In this document: positions 52,338-61,235 of the stretch, one piece after another
Position numbering within the stretch: position 1 is the first letter of the stretch
How the letters are laid out: every line of letters starts with the position of its first letter
Assembly: GCF_900099685.1 (NCBI RefSeq)
Contig: NZ_FNDW01000010.1
Span: 62,001-126,000, forward strand
Source: Chryseobacterium taeanense
GTDB taxonomy: Bacteria; Bacteroidota; Bacteroidia; Flavobacteriales; Weeksellaceae
Reading direction: 5' to 3'
Length of the DNA: 64,000 nt
Notes under the pieces: model-generated
Seen by the model: the letters and a program-made list of their open reading frames with translations, nothing else
Told to the model about the DNA's origin: nothing
Database searches by the model: none
Program-made: the position numbers and the translations under genes

Positions 52338-54455
52338 ATGAAACTTTGTATTGCAGAAAAGCCAAGTGTTGCCAGAGATATCGCCAAAGTACTGGGTGCT
52401 ACCACTCCCAAACAAGGTTATATGGAAGGAAACGGCTATTGTGTGACATGGACTTTCGGGCATCTCTGCACCCTCAAAGAACCTCACGACTACGGTCCGC
52501 AGTACAAATCCTGGAATTTGTTTCTGCTACCGATAATCCCCAATAATTTCGGAATTAAATTAATCCCCAATAAAGGCGTTGAAAACCAGTTCAAAGTCAT
52601 TGAAAGATTAGTTGCCGAATGTGATGAGGTCATCAACTGCGGGGATGCCGGGCAGGAAGGAGAACTCATTCAGCGATGGGTGTTGCAGAAAGCAAAATGC
52701 AATAAACCTATTCAGCGCCTCTGGATTTCATCCCTTACGGAAGAAGCAATTAAAGAAGGCTTTGCCAGCTTAAAACCTGCCGAAGACTATAAAAATCTCT
52801 ATCTTGCGGGCAATGCCAGAGCTGTGGGCGACTGGCTTTTAGGCATCAATGCGACAAGACTTTTTACTAAAAAGTTCGGAGGAAATAAAGCTGTTCTTTC
52901 TATTGGAAGGGTGCAGACTCCGACATTGGCAATGCTTGTGCAACGTCAGAAAGAGATTGACGCTTTTACCACAGAAGAATACTGGGAGCTCAAAACGAAA
53001 TATAGAGATGTAATCTTCAACGCAGCCATCGATCGTTTAAAAACTCTGGAACGTGCCGAAAAAGGTCTTGAATATCTGAAGGAAAATATTTTTGAGATCG
53101 TTTCTTTTGAAATTAAAGAAGGAAGAGAAAAAAATCCAAGGCTGTTTGATTTGACCGGCCTGCAGGTGGAAGCGAACAAAAAGTATGGCTACTCCGCAGA
53201 GAATACATTAAAGTATATCCAAAGCCTGTACGAGAAAAAACACGTTACCTACCCGCGTGTAGATACGACGTATTTATCAGAAAGTTTATATCCGAAAATT
53301 GAAGGCATCCTCAGGAAAATGTCATTCTATCAGGATCTTATTGCTCCTTTATTAGAAGCTCCTATTCCAAAATCCAAAGCCGTTTTTGACGACACGAAAG
53401 TTACGGATCACCATGCGATTATTCCCACGGAAGTTCCGCCTTCTCAGAATCTGAGCCGCGAAGAAAAACTGATCTATGATTTAATTGCAAAACGTTTTAT
53501 TTCCGTTTTTTATCCTGAATGTAAAATTTCCAACACGCTCGTGGAAGGTAAAGTAGGAACCATTCCTTTCAAAACGAGTGGAAAACAGATTCTTGAACCG
53601 GGCTGGAGAGCCGTTTATGCCAAAGAACCGAAAGATGAAACCGAAAAGGAAAAGGATAAAGAGGAAGAACAAACCATTCCCGAATTCACGGTTGGAGAAA
53701 CCGGGTCGCACGATCCGATGATTCATCAGGGGAAAACGTCGCCGCCAAAACCATACACCGAAGCAACGCTACTCCGTGCTATGGAAACAGCCGGAAAACA
53801 GGTAGAAGACGAAGAACTTCGTGAATTGCTCAAAAACAACGGAATCGGAAGACCGTCTACCCGTGCCAACATTATCGAAACGCTTTTTAAAAGAAAGTAC
53901 ATCGAAAAGAAAAGAAAAAACCTCATCGCTACCCAAACCGGAATTCAGTTGATTGATACCATTGAAGACGAACTTCTTAAAAGTCCTGAACTTACTGGAG
54001 AATGGGAGCTTAAACTTCGCAAAATTGAAAAGGGTGAATATGAAGCCAATCATTTTAAAGAGGAACTCATTCAGATGGTTACAGAGCTTACCGAAAAAGT
54101 AGTCTACGGAAAAGGAAAAGTAATCAATCTGGAAGAAGAAAAAGAGGTGAAGGAAAAGAAAAAACGTGAACCTGCTGCTAAAAAAGAACTTCAGTCCTGG
54201 GAAGAAATCAAATGTCCGAAATGCAAGGAACATCATCTCATAAAGGGAAAAACGGCCGTCGGATGTTCAGATTTTAAAAACTGCGGATTTAAAGTTTCAT
54301 TTGAAATCTTTGGAAAAAAACTTTCCGATAAACAGTTGATGGATTTAATCATAAAAGGAAAAACTTCAAAACTGAAAGGTTTTAGCACACATCCTGAAAA
54401 TATGACAGAAGGAGTTTTATCAATAAATGAACATTTTAACATCATCCTTGTCTGA
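52338..54455 (+). CDS. topB: Type IA DNA topoisomerase (TopB/topoisomerase III-like)
   Basis: The 705-residue protein opens with the TOPRIM sequence MKLCIAEKPSVARDIAKVLG. The acidic TOPRIM motif reads CGDAGQEGEL, with Asp103 and Glu107 but Gly105 in place of the usual second Asp. The catalytic tyrosine is Tyr305 in VTYPRVDTTYL, and GIGRPSTRANIIETL and SIGRVQTPTLAMLV are conserved topoisomerase IA sequences. A C-terminal zinc-ribbon-like segment (CPKCKEHHLIKGKTAVGC) and a short tail end it. TopB-like enzymes decatenate single-stranded junctions after replication or recombination. Similar proteins occur on mobile elements, but no other conjugation genes are nearby. Confidence 0.92.
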   Translation: MKLCIAEKPSVARDIAKVLGATTPKQGYMEGNGYCVTWTFGHLCTLKEPHDYGPQYKSWNLFLLPIIPNNFGIKLIPNKGVENQFKVIERLVAECDEVINCGDAGQEGELIQRWVLQKAKCNKPIQRLWISSLTEEAIKEGFASLKPAEDYKNLYLAGNARAVGDWLLGINATRLFTKKFGGNKAVLSIGRVQTPTLAMLVQRQKEIDAFTTEEYWELKTKYRDVIFNAAIDRLKTLERAEKGLEYLKENIFEIVSFEIKEGREKNPRLFDLTGLQVEANKKYGYSAENTLKYIQSLYEKKHVTYPRVDTTYLSESLYPKIEGILRKMSFYQDLIAPLLEAPIPKSKAVFDDTKVTDHHAIIPTEVPPSQNLSREEKLIYDLIAKRFISVFYPECKISNTLVEGKVGTIPFKTSGKQILEPGWRAVYAKEPKDETEKEKDKEEEQTIPEFTVGETGSHDPMIHQGKTSPPKPYTEATLLRAMETAGKQVEDEELRELLKNNGIGRPSTRANIIETLFKRKYIEKKRKNLIATQTGIQLIDTIEDELLKSPELTGEWELKLRKIEKGEYEANHFKEELIQMVTELTEKVVYGKGKVINLEEEKEVKEKKKREPAAKKELQSWEEIKCPKCKEHHLIKGKTAVGCSDFKNCGFKVSFEIFGKKLSDKQLMDLIIKGKTSKLKGFSTHPENMTEGVLSINEHFNIILV

Positions 54456-54474
54456 TCCTGGATTTATCAAAAAA

Positions 54475-54504
54475 AAATAGAAATACTTCATAGCATTTCT
54501 ATTT
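54475..54504. terminator. Bidirectional terminator
   Basis: AAATAGAAAT and ATTTCTATTT form a perfect 10-bp stem with a 10-nt loop. A-rich and T-rich flanks lie on either side, between the convergent topoisomerase and monooxygenase genes. Confidence 0.7.
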
Positions 54505-54526
54505 TAAGTATTATTGATAAGTTTGT

Positions 54527-55693
54527 TTAGTAATGATGACTCTTGAAAAAGCTCAGCATATTCTCAAGAGCATTTTCAGCGTGCATCAATTCTCCGTTGT
54601 CTAGAGATTCTTTTGCCACTTTTGCAGACCTTTTCCTCATGCTGATCTCGTATGACGAAATAGCTTCACGCAAATTTTTATACTTGTCAGAGGTAAGGCA
54701 TTCGCTCAGTTCCAGTGCATCAAGCATCGCCATATTTACTCCTTCTCCCGCAAATGGAGGCATTACGTGTGCTGCATCGCCGATCATGGTTATATTAGAT
54801 TGTGCTTCCCAGGTCTGATCAAAAGGAATACAGTAAATAGGACGTGGAATAAAAGGAGTTTCTGTATTTTCAAACAGTTCAAGCCATATGCTGTCCCATT
54901 CAGGATAAGTCGTTTTATACCAATCTAATATTTGAGTTCTATCAGTGAAATCTAAGTCGCTTTCTGATGCCCAGTTTTCATCCGTTCTGAAACTGGCGTA
55001 AAAACCGATATCGCCGTTTCCTTTTTGTCCCATCAAAAGATTTTTATTGTTTCCGAAAGCCATTATTTTTCCGCCTCTCAACAAAGCATTAACTTTTGGA
55101 GCGGCTTCTTTTACCTGTTGAATATTTCCTTCAAGCATGGTGATTCCGGTGTAAAAAGCTTTGCTGTCCGTAATGTATGGGCGGATTTTAGAATTGGCAC
55201 CATCACAGGCTATAACAATATCTGCATAAGCTGTTGTATTATTTTTAAAATGCAAAAGCCATCCTTCACCCTGATTTTCCATAGAAACAAAATGACTGTT
55301 CCAGACTACAGTTGCCGGTTGTAAAGATTCCAGTAAGATTTTCCGTAATGTACCACGATCTATTTCTGGACGAAAATGCTCTTTTCCGAAATCTTCTTCA
55401 GGTTTCGATTCATGATCGCTAAAAAAAATCTCAGCATTTTCGTTCATGATAAGTTCCCTGTCGGCACCAATAAGATAGTTTTGTTTGAATTCTTCCAGCA
55501 AACCTGCCTTACGAATGGCAGCCAGCCCGGAATCATCATGAAGATCAAGAGGAGAGCCTTGAACCCGTGCATTTTTATTAAGATCTCTTTCAAATACTTT
55601 TACTTCGGCACCTTTTAGTTGTAACAATCTTGCCAGCGTCAATCCACCCGGACCACCACCAACAACGGCAATAGATTTATTTTTTATGAGCAT
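54527..55693 (-). CDS. Tet(X)-like FAD-dependent monooxygenase
   Basis: The 388-residue protein has the FAD motif GGGPGG (12-17) and FERDLNKNARVQGSPLDLHD. The second FAD region is ITMIGDAAHVMPPFAGEGVN, strongly like Tet(X) flavoenzymes. The substrate-binding region differs. By my recollected alignment, the Tet(X) tetracycline contact His (LHFGISF) corresponds to Gly in DIGFYASF, and Arg of GNRLMA to Lys in GKIMA. Tetracycline inactivation is therefore not assured; other aromatic substrates are as likely. The gene lies 25 bp after an AraC-family gene on the same strand, so the two form an operon. Confidence 0.88.
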   Translation of the reverse strand: MLIKNKSIAVVGGGPGGLTLARLLQLKGAEVKVFERDLNKNARVQGSPLDLHDDSGLAAIRKAGLLEEFKQNYLIGADRELIMNENAEIFFSDHESKPEEDFGKEHFRPEIDRGTLRKILLESLQPATVVWNSHFVSMENQGEGWLLHFKNNTTAYADIVIACDGANSKIRPYITDSKAFYTGITMLEGNIQQVKEAAPKVNALLRGGKIMAFGNNKNLLMGQKGNGDIGFYASFRTDENWASESDLDFTDRTQILDWYKTTYPEWDSIWLELFENTETPFIPRPIYCIPFDQTWEAQSNITMIGDAAHVMPPFAGEGVNMAMLDALELSECLTSDKYKNLREAISSYEISMRKRSAKVAKESLDNGELMHAENALENMLSFFKSHHY

Positions 55694-55718
55694 AATTTTA
55701 AAATTTTATGCCACAAAA

Positions 55719-56471
55719 TTAGGTTGTATGATAAATCAAAAATTGTAAAAATCGGTCGTTTTCGTTTTTAAAAAGTTCCTTAGGCGAAACCCCGGAAAGC
55801 TTTTTAATTTCTTTAATAAAATGAGACTGATCGGTAAAATTAAGCTGAGGAAAAAGATTTCCGTCTTTAATATGATACAAAGAGGCCTGAAAACGCAGGA
55901 TTTTACAATAATATTTTAATGAAATTCCTAAATGCTTATTAAAATAACGGTTAATTTGGCGCTCATTCCAATTAATACTTTCCGCAAGATCTTTGATTGC
56001 GATTTCTCCGTGGCTCGAAAAAATAAGTTCGAAAAGTTTTTGTTTTCGTTCATCAATTTTTTCAGGTAATAAAGATTTTATTTTTTGAGAAGCTTTTTCG
56101 GTAAATTTATCAAAATCTTCCAGGTCTTCAATCGTAAAGCCCCAGAAATCGGAAGGAAGCTCTTTTCCTCCGTTTACAAAATCTGCAATAGATTGTTGAA
56201 GGATATATTCCAGAGCAAGCGGATTGAAGTTAATAGCAAAAAAAGAAGAAATTTCTCTTTTCGGCATGGGTTTAGGTTGGGTTTCCAGCCCCATCAAAAC
56301 AATTTTAAATTCATTATGAACGGTCTTGCAAAAAAGTAAATCGATTTTACCATTTGGAATAATAATGCCTTCATTGAATGTTGATAGATTTTGAAGCGAA
56401 GAATAGCCGTACACTAAATCACTAAAGGATTGAACGGGCTTTACAAATTTATAGACTAAATCATTGCTCAT
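55719..56471 (-). CDS. AraC-family transcriptional regulator
   Basis: The 250-residue protein has an N-terminal beta-rich ligand-type domain (residues ~1-145, with GIIIPNGKIDLLFCK). A C-terminal double-HTH AraC domain follows (IKDLAESINWNERQINRYFNKHLG, NFTDQSHFIKEIKKLSGVSPKELF). It is first in a two-gene operon with the Tet(X)-like monooxygenase, 25 bp apart, and presumably controls it. It is divergent from the thioesterase gene. Confidence 0.9.
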   Translation of the reverse strand: MSNDLVYKFVKPVQSFSDLVYGYSSLQNLSTFNEGIIIPNGKIDLLFCKTVHNEFKIVLMGLETQPKPMPKREISSFFAINFNPLALEYILQQSIADFVNGGKELPSDFWGFTIEDLEDFDKFTEKASQKIKSLLPEKIDERKQKLFELIFSSHGEIAIKDLAESINWNERQINRYFNKHLGISLKYYCKILRFQASLYHIKDGNLFPQLNFTDQSHFIKEIKKLSGVSPKELFKNENDRFLQFLIYHTT

Positions 56472-56558
56472 AGGATGATTTTGGCGTTTTATAAATAAAC
56501 GAATTTACAGTTTCCTTATTCTATAAATTCAATTTAAGTGAAAATTTTTAAGTTATGT

Positions 56559-56566
56559 TATATTTG
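56559..56566 (+). promoter_or_regulatory. Predicted -7 box of the thioesterase gene
   Basis: TATATTTG matches TAnnTTTG, 17 bp before the ATG at 56583. It rules out the in-frame GTG at 56538. Confidence 0.5.
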
Positions 56567-56582
56567 TCTTAAATTAAAAATA

Positions 56583-57005
56583 ATGACACCCGAAAAAAAG
56601 CAACTCATCACAGGTAGTTTTCACCGTTCTGAAACTTTAAAATTTTACAAAGCTGAATTATTGGAAGTTGAAACCGACTTTATTTCCATGAAAATTCCTA
56701 AAATGGATCTTATGACCAGAAAAGCAGGAATGTTCAACGGCGCGATGATTGCTTCGCTTGTAGATGTTTCTTCAGGATATGCTGCAGTAAGTCATTATGA
56801 TGAAGATTGCTATGTTGTTACCGTGGAATTGAAAGTCAATTATTTACGTCCTGCCATTGGTGATGCTTTGGTTTCAAAGTCGTATGTCATAAAAGGTGGC
56901 GCAAAGATCAGTGTCATCCGTACGGAAATTTATACCACAGACGAAAACGGTGGATCTGAAAGTCATGTGGCTACGTCATTGGTAACGATGATGAAAATAA
57001 AGTAA
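56583..57005 (+). CDS. PaaI-family hotdog thioesterase
   Basis: With the start MTPEKKQLITGSFHRSETLK the protein has 140 residues, a single hotdog domain. The segment MFNGAMIASLVDVSSGYAAVSHY contains the conserved N/G and acidic residues of PaaI/YigI-type acyl-CoA thioesterases. VELKVNYLRPA fits the central strand. It probably hydrolyses an acyl-CoA or aryl-CoA; the substrate cannot be told from sequence. It is followed 73 bp later by a small membrane protein gene. Confidence 0.85.
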   Translation: MTPEKKQLITGSFHRSETLKFYKAELLEVETDFISMKIPKMDLMTRKAGMFNGAMIASLVDVSSGYAAVSHYDEDCYVVTVELKVNYLRPAIGDALVSKSYVIKGGAKISVIRTEIYTTDENGGSESHVATSLVTMMKIK

Positions 57006-57077
57006 ACTTTTAAGGAATTTATAGTATATTTAATGTAGAAAGTTATAAACAAATTAATGAACTAAAAAATAAAAATT

Positions 57078-57422
57078 ATGAACTTAATTATTCGTCTTTT
57101 GGTAACAGCCATTGTTGCCTATCTTCTTACCATGATTTTACCGGGTGTTCACTTTTCAGGATTTGGCGGAGCTATTATTTTTTCCATCGTTTTGGGAATT
57201 TTAAATCTGATTGTAAAACCGATATTGAGCATTTTAGGATTGCCTTTAACGATCATCACGCTGGGATTATTCGCACTGGTAATTAACGCACTTATCATTC
57301 TGATTGCCGACTATTTTATCGACAGTATGGTAGTCGATGGCTTCTGGTGGGCACTGATATTCAGTATTCTTCTTTCTTTGGTAACTTCACTGGTCAATTC
57401 AATGATTTCTGATAAAGATTAA
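57078..57422 (+). CDS. Four-helix membrane protein, PF04020 (phage-holin-like IV / YvlD) family
   Basis: This 114-residue protein has four predicted membrane segments with sequence typical of the family: GIILNLIVKPILSILGLPLT-like GILNLIVKPILSILGLPL, and NALIILIADYFID. Despite the 'holin' name in databases, chromosomal members such as YvlD are not phage lysis proteins and their role is unknown. It stands alone with a strong terminator, next to a thioesterase gene. Confidence 0.88.
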   Translation: MNLIIRLLVTAIVAYLLTMILPGVHFSGFGGAIIFSIVLGILNLIVKPILSILGLPLTIITLGLFALVINALIILIADYFIDSMVVDGFWWALIFSILLSLVTSLVNSMISDKD

Positions 57423-57447
57423 AAAAATACATAGCAAAGATTGATAA

Positions 57448-57476
57448 AGAGTGGACTTCTGTTCGCTCTTTTTTAT
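57448..57476 (+). terminator. Intrinsic terminator after the PF04020 gene
   Basis: The stem AGAGTGGAC / GTTCGCTCT (two G-T pairs) with loop TTCT is followed by TTTTTTATTT. Confidence 0.82.
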
Positions 57477-57483
57477 TTGAAAA

Positions 57484-57517
57484 TTGATAAATCAGTTGTT
57501 AAAAATAAGTAACTTTG
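57484..57517 (+). promoter_or_regulatory. Predicted promoter of the S9 peptidase gene
   Basis: TTG (57484-57486), a 23-bp spacer and TAACTTTG (57510-57517) fit the Bacteroidota promoter layout, though the spacer is long. The ATG is at 57583. Confidence 0.4.
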
Positions 57518-57582
57518 GAACCTTTGAATTAAACAGAATTATGAAGTTCCATATTTCATAATCAAAAAACGATATCAATAAT

Positions 57583-59577
57583 ATGAAATTAAAGTACAGT
57601 CTGCTGGCTTTGGCAGCTCCGCTCTTAATGAATGCACAAAAAGTAATGACGCCTGAAATTTTATGGACTTTAAAAAAAGTGGGAGTACAGGCCGTTTCAC
57701 CCGATCAGTCTTCGCTTATTTATAAAGTAGGGCAGGTAGATCTTAAAACAGAAAAAACCAAAAGTGAAAACTATTTTCTGAATGTAATTAATAACCAGTC
57801 CGATAAAATGGATTTGGGAAAAAAAGTTCTTATTCAGTGGGATAAAAACGGGATTTATGCACAGGAAGGCGATAAGATTTTTCTTTCTAAAGACAATGCA
57901 AAAACATGGACAGAATTTTATACCATTGGTGAAGTTGACAATGTAGTAATCTCTCCAGATGGTAAGAAAATAGCTTTCAGTAAACAGGTTCTGGTGGAAA
58001 AAGTAATGGGAAAAGATAAATATCCTGATACTCCGAAAACCACAGCACAGGTTTATACCGATTTGAATCACAGACATTGGGATTATTTTAACGAAGGAAA
58101 ATACAACCATGTTTTTGTAGTGAATATTTCAGACAAAGCAGAGGCTGCAAAAGATCTTCTCGATGGTAAAATGTGGGATTCTCCGCAGCGACCTTTCGGA
58201 GGAACTGAAGACTTCATCTGGAGCCCGGATTCTTCCCAGCTTTTATATGTTACAAAACCTAAAAGCGGAAAAGAATATTCAACAAGCACCAACACAGATA
58301 TTTTTGCATATGATCTTGCAAAAGGAACCACGAAAAATTTAACGGAATCTAATAAAGGATATGATGTAAACCCTAAATTCAGTCCCGACGGGAAATCTTT
58401 GATCTGGCAGAGCATGGCGAGAGAGGGATATGAAGCGGATAAAAATGACGTAAAAATCCTCGACTGGAAAACCGGTAAAATAACAAATCTTACCGCAGGC
58501 TGGGACGAAAGTGTTTCCGGAGATGTTTTCTGGGGTGCAGATTCTAAAACTATTTATTTCACGGCAGCATTCAGAGGAACTAAACAATTATTCTCTTTAG
58601 ATCCAAAAAATGCTAAAGTTCAGCAGATTACCAAAGGTAATTTTGATGTCAATGAAATTTTTGCAGATCAGAAAAAATCCCTTTTAGTAGGAAGAACAGA
58701 TATTAATCATGCAACAGAACTGTTCTCCGTGAACATTAAAAACGGAGAAATGCAACAGGTAACGGATGTGAATAAAGATACCTACGCAAGTCTTTCTCAA
58801 GGAAAATCTGAACTTAAAATGGTGAAAACCACCGATGGTAAAGAAATGGGAGTGTGGTTCCATTATCCACCCAATTTCGATCCGAATAAAAAATATCCTA
58901 CTTTAGTGTATTGCCAAGGCGGGCCGCAATCTGCATTAACCCAATTCTTCAGCACAAGATGGAATTTTGCTTTAATGGCAGCTAACGGATATATCGTTGT
59001 CGCACCAAATAGACGAGGAATGCCAGGGTGGGGAACAAAATGGAACGAAGAAATCTCTAAAGACTGGGGTGGACAACCCATTAGAGATTATTTGGCTGCA
59101 ACTGATTATGCCAAAACGCTACCTTATGTTGATGGAGAAAGAGTGGCGGCAATCGGCGCAAGTTATGGTGGGTACAGCGTGTTCATGCTTGCGGGAATCC
59201 ATGAAAACAGATTCAAAACATTTATCGCGCATGACGGATTATTTGATATGAAATCATGGTATCTGACAACTGAGGAACTTTGGTTTGCGAATTGGGATTT
59301 AGGTTCTCCTTGGGAAAAACCACTTCCGAAAGCTTATACTGAATTTAATCCAAGCAATTTTGTTGATAAATGGAATAAACCGATCATGATCGTTCAGGGC
59401 GGAATCGACTACAGGGTTCCTTATGAACAAGGGCAGGAAGCTTTTCAGGCTGCTCAGTTAAGAGGTTTGAAATCCAAACTGGTGTATTTTCCTAATGAAA
59501 ATCACTGGGTGCTTCATCCACAAAACGGTTTGGTTTGGCAGAGAGAATTCTTTGGTTGGTTAAAGGAAACCTTATAA
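57583..59577 (+). CDS. Secreted prolyl-oligopeptidase-family (S9) peptidase
   Basis: The 664-residue protein has a signal peptide (MKLKYSLLALAAPLLMNAQ). An N-terminal beta-propeller of WD40/TolB-like repeats follows (VISPDGKKIAFSKQV, KFSPDGKSLIWQSM). The alpha/beta-hydrolase domain has the triad Ser527 (GASYGGY), Asp609 (GGIDYRV) and His641 (NENHWVL). It is similar to dipeptidyl-peptidase/acylaminoacyl peptidases of Bacteroidota (DPP5-like) and should cut short peptides in the periplasm. It complements the S46 and M16 peptidases elsewhere in the window. Confidence 0.92.
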   Translation: MKLKYSLLALAAPLLMNAQKVMTPEILWTLKKVGVQAVSPDQSSLIYKVGQVDLKTEKTKSENYFLNVINNQSDKMDLGKKVLIQWDKNGIYAQEGDKIFLSKDNAKTWTEFYTIGEVDNVVISPDGKKIAFSKQVLVEKVMGKDKYPDTPKTTAQVYTDLNHRHWDYFNEGKYNHVFVVNISDKAEAAKDLLDGKMWDSPQRPFGGTEDFIWSPDSSQLLYVTKPKSGKEYSTSTNTDIFAYDLAKGTTKNLTESNKGYDVNPKFSPDGKSLIWQSMAREGYEADKNDVKILDWKTGKITNLTAGWDESVSGDVFWGADSKTIYFTAAFRGTKQLFSLDPKNAKVQQITKGNFDVNEIFADQKKSLLVGRTDINHATELFSVNIKNGEMQQVTDVNKDTYASLSQGKSELKMVKTTDGKEMGVWFHYPPNFDPNKKYPTLVYCQGGPQSALTQFFSTRWNFALMAANGYIVVAPNRRGMPGWGTKWNEEISKDWGGQPIRDYLAATDYAKTLPYVDGERVAAIGASYGGYSVFMLAGIHENRFKTFIAHDGLFDMKSWYLTTEELWFANWDLGSPWEKPLPKAYTEFNPSNFVDKWNKPIMIVQGGIDYRVPYEQGQEAFQAAQLRGLKSKLVYFPNENHWVLHPQNGLVWQREFFGWLKETL

Positions 59578-59624
59578 ACTGTGATCTACCATCATCAATT
59601 CTCCTTCTTTGTAGGAATGTCAAC

Positions 59625-59650
59625 AATTCAGAGACTTTTTAACGGGGTGG
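59625..59650. repeat. Single copy of the TTCAGA...ACGGGGTGG word
   Basis: ATTCAGAGACTTTTTAACGGGGTGGG resembles the landmark of the 240-bp unit at 39113-39138. It is a short, isolated copy in the spacer after the S9 gene. Confidence 0.35.
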
Positions 59651-59676
59651 GTAGCAAATATAAAAAATCAACAGAG

Positions 59677-59700
59677 AAACGGGCTTTTTAGTCCGTTTTT
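59677..59700 (+). terminator. Intrinsic terminator downstream of the S9 peptidase gene
   Basis: The stem AAACGGGC / GTCCGTTT (one G-T pair) is followed by TTTTTTGC. Confidence 0.7.
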
Positions 59701-59738
59701 TGCTTTTCAAAAATATGTTCATTTGCTGAGTGAAACGT

Positions 59739-59803
59739 CATTGCGAACGAAAAATATTCAGTTTTATTTAAAAGAAAATCTTAGCGTTTATTGCGTTAAA
59801 AAT
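59739..59803. repeat. Dispersed intergenic repeat (GCGAACG...GCGTTAAAA type), copy 3
   Basis: The block runs from CATTGCGAACGAAAAATATT to TTATTGCGTTAAAAATAT, closely matching the copy at 19244-19308. It directly precedes the DNA glycosylase gene. Confidence 0.6.
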
Positions 59804-59826
59804 ATAAAAACCTATAAATTTGATTT

Positions 59827-60318
59827 ATGCAAAACAGAATTTCTTCTTTCCCGCCGATTATTGATAGTAATTCTAAAATTCTAATTTTAGGATCCATTCC
59901 CGGAGTGAAATCATTAGAAAAACAACAATATTATGCCCATCCTCAAAACAAATTCTGGAAAATCATATTTGAATTATTTAATGAAGAATTTACAGAAGAT
60001 TATGCGGAAAGAATTGGTCTGCTGAAGAAAAACTATATTGCACTATGGGATGTTATCGATTCCTGTGAAAGAAAAGGAAGCCTTGATTCGGAAATTAAAA
60101 ATGAAGAAGCCAATCAGATTGAAGAACTTCTGGAAAATCATCCGGATATCCGGGCGATCTTTTGTAACGGAGGAAAATCATTTAAAAATTTACAGAAAAT
60201 TTTAGGTAAAAATTTCAGAGTTCCTATTTATCAGATGCCTTCGACAAGTCCACTTCATACGGTTTCTTTTGAAAAAAAATTGGATGAATGGAAAATAATT
60301 TTGGATTTTTTAAAATAA
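59827..60318 (+). CDS. DNA-deoxyinosine glycosylase (UDG superfamily, family 6-like)
   Basis: The 163-residue protein has LILGSIPGVKSLEKQQYY (motif A), YAHPQNKFWKII and MPSTSPLHTVSFEKKL (motif B), the pattern of hypoxanthine-DNA glycosylases. The enzyme should remove hypoxanthine produced by adenine deamination and start base-excision repair. Length is normal. It lies convergent to the AIM24 gene, with a weak A/T-flanked hairpin between them. Confidence 0.87.
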   Translation: MQNRISSFPPIIDSNSKILILGSIPGVKSLEKQQYYAHPQNKFWKIIFELFNEEFTEDYAERIGLLKKNYIALWDVIDSCERKGSLDSEIKNEEANQIEELLENHPDIRAIFCNGGKSFKNLQKILGKNFRVPIYQMPSTSPLHTVSFEKKLDEWKIILDFLK

Positions 60319-60368
60319 AAAAGCAGAAATAAAATTATCCCTGCTAAAATTATTTATCTACTTAAGTT

Positions 60369-61061
60369 TTATCTTTCAATTCTATAAACTTCCTCATACG
60401 GCTGAATCAATACCCATCCGTTTCCGGAAAACTTCATCTGAAATTCTTCACCACTTCCTCTTCCGATAAGACTTTTAAATGAAACGTTGGTTTTTAAATC
60501 CGGAGTCAGATTTCCCGACCAGGCAACAGTTGCATTAGGATCTGTAAAAACCGGTGCGTCAGGCGTAACCATTAAAGTCAGAGGTTCGCCGTGCGTTGTG
60601 ATAGCAATATGCCCCGTTCCTGATAATCGTACCTGAAAAAGTCCGCCAGACATAACTCCTGCGATACTTTTTAACATCGTAATATCACTTTTTACACTTT
60701 GCTCATGGGCGAGTACATCATTACCATTGACACAAACCGATTCATTGTTTAGATAAAGAATCCGTACTTTTTTACCTTCGTCGGCAACATATAATTTCCC
60801 GGTACCTTCGGCTTTCATAAGCCTTGCTCCTTCGCCACTGATTGCTTTTTTTAACAGATTTCCCAAACCTCCGGAAAGCATTCCCTGTCTTTCAAAATTA
60901 ATATTTCCGACATAGCTGACCATACTTCCCATTTTTGTCCAGACTGATTGATTATTAAGGTTAATTTCCAGAAGAGCAGGTTTTTCCAGCTCAAAATAGT
61001 CCCTCTGCTCAGGTTTTTCTTTCGTTTCGTTGACGAAAGATTCAATTGAATATTTGCTCAT
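60369..61061 (-). CDS. AIM24 family protein
   Basis: With start MSKYSIESFVNETKEKPEQR the protein has 230 residues. The sequence (LSGGLGNLLKKAISGEGARLMKAEGTGKLYVAD, GLFQVRLSGTGHIAITTHG) is typical of the AIM24/TIGR00266 beta-roll family. Mitochondrial AIM24 affects cristae organisation; bacterial members are of unknown function and may self-assemble. The in-frame extension to 61136 is an unlikely leader with no family similarity. It is divergent from queA. Confidence 0.85.
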   Translation of the reverse strand: MSKYSIESFVNETKEKPEQRDYFELEKPALLEINLNNQSVWTKMGSMVSYVGNINFERQGMLSGGLGNLLKKAISGEGARLMKAEGTGKLYVADEGKKVRILYLNNESVCVNGNDVLAHEQSVKSDITMLKSIAGVMSGGLFQVRLSGTGHIAITTHGEPLTLMVTPDAPVFTDPNATVAWSGNLTPDLKTNVSFKSLIGRGSGEEFQMKFSGNGWVLIQPYEEVYRIER

Positions 61062-61148
61062 AGGTGTAAAAATTAAATCGCAAAATACAATTTTCATGCT
61101 TAATTTTCGCCGTAAAATCACGGTTTTTTGCTTCAATGTAAATAATAC

Positions 61149-61180
61149 TTGACAAAGGGGTATCTAATGTCGTATATTTG
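61149..61180 (+). promoter_or_regulatory. Predicted promoter of queA
   Basis: TTG (61149-61151), a 21-bp spacer and TATATTTG (61173-61180) fit the Bacteroidota promoter. Transcription would begin near 61187, at the start of a hairpin AAAATTACA / TGTAATTTT (61188-61208). Confidence 0.6.
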
Positions 61181-61187
61181 CAGTCCG

Positions 61188-61208
61188 AAAATTACACCCT
61201 GTAATTTT
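61188..61208 (+). promoter_or_regulatory. Leader hairpin upstream of queA
   Basis: AAAATTACA and TGTAATTTT pair perfectly around CCC. It would sit at the very 5' end of the queA mRNA. It does not match the preQ1 riboswitch consensus known to me. Confidence 0.4.
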
Positions 61209-61235
61209 GATAATTTTTAAACCGTAATTTAAAAA

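Noticed and set aside
57078..57422. Phage holin / prophage
   Set aside because: The PF04020 family is named holin-like but is chromosomal; no other phage genes are nearby.
61181..61235. preQ1 riboswitch upstream of queA
   Set aside because: The leader is short and lacks the conserved preQ1 aptamer words; only a simple hairpin is present.
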